Shown piece by piece: positions 60,933 to 64,000 of a stretch of DNA of 64,000 bases. Source of the DNA: Theobroma cacao (taxonomy: Eukaryota; Streptophyta; Magnoliopsida; Malvales; Malvaceae); assembly GCF_000208745.1 (NCBI RefSeq), contig NC_030853.1, forward strand, positions 2,216,390 through 2,280,389, read 5' to 3'. Positions within the stretch are counted from its first letter, which is position 1; each line of letters opens with the position of its first letter. The notes below the pieces were generated by a model. That model worked only from the letters and a program-made list of their open reading frames with translations, made no database searches and was not told the origin of the DNA. The translations under genes were made by a program, and so were the position numbers.

Positions 60933-62452
60933 ATGGCTGGTGTGGCATCAGAATGCGCGAATAATGAAGACAAGGACAGGATCAGCACCTTAGCTGACGG
61001 AATTCTCACTCACATAGTCTCTTTACTTCCAACCAAAGATGCAGTTATGACTAGCCTTTTGTCCAGGAGATGGAGATCTGCTTGGACTTGTGTGACTAAT
61101 GTTGAACTTGATGATTCCAAGGTGTCTAATTTCGAGATGTTTGCAGAGAGAGTTATGAGTGTACATGATGCCAGAATAAAGAAGTTTACCCTACGTTGTA
61201 ACGATTGGCATAATTCACAGTTGATCCATCAGTGGATTTCTACTGCAGTTATGCGCAATGTTGCAGAACTTGACATCAGTTTAGTCACATTTGAAATGAT
61301 CAACTTGCCTGATTGCGTTTACACTTGTGAAAGCCTTGAAGTTCTAAAGTTAGCAGGATGGTTCGCTTTGGAGGTTCCTGATAGTAAGGTGGTGTCTCTT
61401 AAGCGTCTCAAGTTCCTCTCCTTCAGTTGGCTGCAGATTAAAGATGATAGTTACATGACATTACTCTTATCTGGCTGTCCTGTCATTGAAGAAATCCACA
61501 TTTACAAATCAATGTGGGAAGGTTTATCAACATTCTCTGTTTGCTCACCGTCATTACAACGTTTATCGGTGGACATAGAGGGGAGACAGGTTGCTTCGAA
61601 GCACTGCACTTTTGTCCTTGATGTTCCCAACCTGAAATACCTTGCACTCCTAAATGATGTGATGGCTTTAAGTGAAAACTACTTTGAAGAACAAGCATCC
61701 TCAATAGTTTCAGCACGCCTTCAAGTTGGGAATTGGGTTTCACCTGTACCTGTAATTGTTAAGCTTCTCAATCGCATTTCTAGTACTATAAATGATCTGT
61801 GGATATCATACTCTACTCTAGAGGTTTGCTCTCTATTGTCTCTTCAACTCTTGTTCTGATACTTGAAGAATTTTAATGGATTTTTTTCTAAAGAATGTAT
61901 TGCTCTCTTTTACCTGTAGCCAATTGGTAGAGCCAATGATTATGCGCAACTAGCTGCGTTTAATAACCTGGAGTATTTGAAGTTGGAGGTAGAATCTTTT
62001 GCAGCATCTCATTACTGGTCCGTTGTGCATCACTTACTCCAACTTTCACCCAATTTAAAACTGCTAGTCCTTACAGCAAAGGTTTGTTTCAGATTCTAAT
62101 AGATTGATGAGCTTTGTATGTAAGTGCTTGAAAGTCGAAACACAACATCTGATGGGTTTGGTTTTTCCACTTTGTGGCCTATTGTCAGGGATTTGCAAGC
62201 TTTGCCGAGTGGCATCAACCAGATGATGTTGCCGAGTGTTTGTTGTCAAATCTTGTGACCCTTAAAGTACAAGGAGTTGATGGTGAGGATAGAGTGATGG
62301 AACTGATAGAGTACTACTTGAGGAATGCAATGGTGTTGAACCAGATGTATATTTCTTCCCGTGTCTTACCAGAAGTGGGAAACGATCAAATTCAAGAGAG
62401 ATTGTCAGCGTTTGCATGGGGCTCGAGCACTTGTCAACTTACAATTTCTTGA
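60933..62452 (+). CDS. F-box/LRR protein, probably with a C-terminal FBD region
   Basis: Exons 60933-61823, 61920-62081 and 62189-62452; 438 residues. An F-box covers residues ~16-55 (DRISTLADGILTHIVSLLPT, SLLSRRWRSAW), which docks to SKP1 in SCF ubiquitin ligases. Degenerate leucine-rich repeats follow (CESLEVLKLAGWF, LKRLKFLSFSWLQI, CPVIEEIHIYKS, LKYLALLN). The last exon has an FBD-like segment, LIEYYLRNAMVLNQMYIS. Such F-box/FBD/LRR proteins form a very large, fast-evolving plant family, and the target cannot be predicted. The ATG at 60933 is the first in frame. Both introns are GT-AG in phase 0. Convergent with the B3 gene. Confidence 0.92.
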
Positions 62453-62731
62453 CATTGTGTTGCTTCTATTTCTTCACCAAAGACAGATTCTGTTGGTTCA
62501 GTATTGGGTTGTTCTCCGCTTGAATGGTGTTTGAATTCCTGTTTGAGTCCAAGGAATTGACTCTTTTATGTCATGTTTTAGTTGAGTCTTTCAAATGAGA
62601 TTTCTATCATCTTTGGCTGAGCAAAAGGGAAAAAGGAAGAAAAAAAATGATCCACAAATAATGGCATGAAATTCCAGGAGTTGATACCATGTTGCTCATT
62701 CTACCTAAAGAGTTGTAATGTAGACTACTAC
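62453..62731. other. Convergent spacer between F-box and B3 genes
   Basis: Short 3' UTR region shared by the two facing genes. Purine-rich GAAAAAGGAAGAAAAAAAATG near 62630-62650; nothing else seen. Confidence 0.5.
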
Positions 62732-64000
62732 TTAACCAGCACATTTAGAGATGTAAACTCTCAACACAGCATTACTACTATTGATCAGCTCAAAGACACA
62801 TATGTCATTCGCTTGCAAAGCGTTTTCCTTTGCGAATAAACTCCATCCGCTTGTTAAAAAGGATCTCGAAGGATAGGATTTTAGCTTCACATGCCATGAT
62901 CTTCCTGCAACTTGAAGGATTACCATGCGAGTTCCTGGCATATATCTCTTGGCAAACCCAAATGGCAAAAGCTGCATGGTATGAATATCTGATTAGTATC
63001 AATATATTAAATTCACTCATTGATGGCTATGATCATAGAAGGGAAAATAATAATGAAAAATCATGCATAGATGTCCTTTTCTGGACAGCATAGATGCTGA
63101 ACTTTGCATCTACATTATCAGAACATGTATAAAAAAAAGGATAACCATACCAAACAGTGATTGTTCAAGTAACATGATCTCACTAGAACTTTGAAATTTG
63201 GATTCTTTGATTCAAGGACACCAGGGATTCTAAGAGACGAAGCCCCTTGAGTATCCTGTGAACCAGCAGTTTCCTGATGTCTCACTTTGTTAAGATTGAC
63301 TGCACAAAATTATTACATAAAAGAGTTACCACTGTTTTCTGACATATCTGCAGGATTTAGGGTAGTTTAACTTTTAATTTACCTTGGGGTTTTTCAGATT
63401 TTTGAGCTGCAAGTTTGTTGTGAGGGCTGGAAAATGCACCTGCATAAATACTGGGATCAATGTAGTCACTAAACTATTTAGAAAGTATATTGTCATCACT
63501 CATCACCTCACTATCCTCAAATGGAGTTCACATGATATAACAAAAATGTACTAACCGAGTGATTGGTACGAGTCTTCAACTTCTTTGCTCTCAGTTCTAT
63601 TAGTATTTGAATATATTCTCATCTTCCTACAGATTTCAACAGAGTTATCATCACCTTCATTACATTGTAAAGGTGATTTTTCCCTTCGTTTTTTGCTTGG
63701 TGGCATGTCATCCAAGATTTCAACAGAGGTATCACCGTCTTCTTCGCTTGCTAGTCCTTGAGATTCTCCAGTAAAATTGAGATTTCCAGCTTGACTGCTA
63801 TTGATTGGGTATTGTATTTCTGAAGCTCCCTTATCAAATATTATTATATTGAAAAGACCATTCCCTTCATATCTGAAAACCACAAAGTCTTGCAACTGTA
63901 GAGAGAAATGCTCAACAAATTGTCTCCAACCACCCTGCATCCATATTTCAGCATTAGACTTTGTCAATTCAACTTGCCAGACTGCTCCACTTGGGACCAT
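62732..64000 (-). CDS. REM-type B3 transcription factor with two B3 domains, 5' part outside window
   Basis: Exons seen: 63556-64000 (continues past the window), 63383-63439, 63151-63299 and 62732-62971. The first exon in view carries the C-terminal half of one B3 domain (GAVWQVELTKSNAEIWMQGG, FSLQLQDFVVFRYEGNGLF). A polar acidic linker follows, with a basic patch (PPSKKRREKSP) that may be a nuclear signal. The last two exons encode a second, complete B3 domain (NPNFKVLVRSCYL, LPFGFAKRYMPGTRMVIL, GRSWHVKL, GWSLFAKENALQANDICVFE). Two B3 domains with this wording place it in the REM/VRN1 group of DNA-binding proteins, some of which control flowering and reproductive development. The ATG at the window edge falls inside the first B3 domain, so it is not the true start. 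Confidence 0.92.

Overview
The window is nuclear DNA from a flowering plant, most likely a rosid eudicot. The evidence is intron-rich genes with GT-AG (and two GC-AG) splice sites, plant-only families (B3/REM, DCD, plant-type TOM20 anchored at the C-terminus, DUF642, CYP94, fasciclin-like), AT-rich intergenic DNA, and Copia and CACTA-like transposons. I see no rRNA, tRNA, CRISPR or prokaryotic operon structure. Position 23369 is an ambiguous base (n). Exon borders were placed by eye from splice signals, frame and family similarity; every reconstructed model keeps an open frame from exon to exon.

Layout. 1-13,000: the 3' end of a fidgetin-like AAA ATPase gene (+), an intronless CYP94-type cytochrome P450 (-), a 5-kb gene-poor stretch, and a complete 12-exon sulfite oxidase (-). 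13,827-28,392: a nested transposon block. An old minus-strand Copia element is interrupted by a younger Copia (13,912-18,935, TSD AAGAA), by a CACTA-like element (from 20,481) that holds a three-exon PLAC8/cadmium-resistance gene fragment, and by a probable solo LTR (25,860-26,977). 28,683-30,075: a DUF642 cell-wall protein (+) whose upstream region abuts the block. 31,054-35,496: a plastid-type M48 metallopeptidase (-) and ENY2 (+), divergent over about 410 bp. 36,937-39,500: a DCD-domain N-rich protein (-). 43,894-47,075: TOM20 (+). 48,173-50,982: a YrdC/Sua5-like protein (+). 52,209-57,459: a large, poorly known membrane protein with Ig-like repeats and a multi-helix C-terminal half (+). 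58,291-59,247: a fasciclin-like pseudogene (-). 60,933-62,452: an F-box/LRR protein (+). 62,732-64,000: the 3' part of a two-B3-domain REM transcription factor (-).

The genes are independently transcribed housekeeping and regulatory genes, not a cluster with one function. They include mitochondrial import (TOM20), chromatin and mRNA export (ENY2), tRNA modification (YrdC), peroxisomal sulfite detoxification (SOX), recombination control (FIGL1-type) and probable jasmonate or fatty-acid oxidation (CYP94). From memory, their order interleaves two separate Arabidopsis chromosome 3 segments (around At3g019xx and At3g270xx-271xx), which fits alternate gene loss after genome duplication. The most unusual contents are the host-like gene inside the CACTA-like element, the Ig-like/multi-helix membrane protein, the ENY2 start codon split by an intron, and an inner Copia element whose integrase region is replaced by degenerate repeats.
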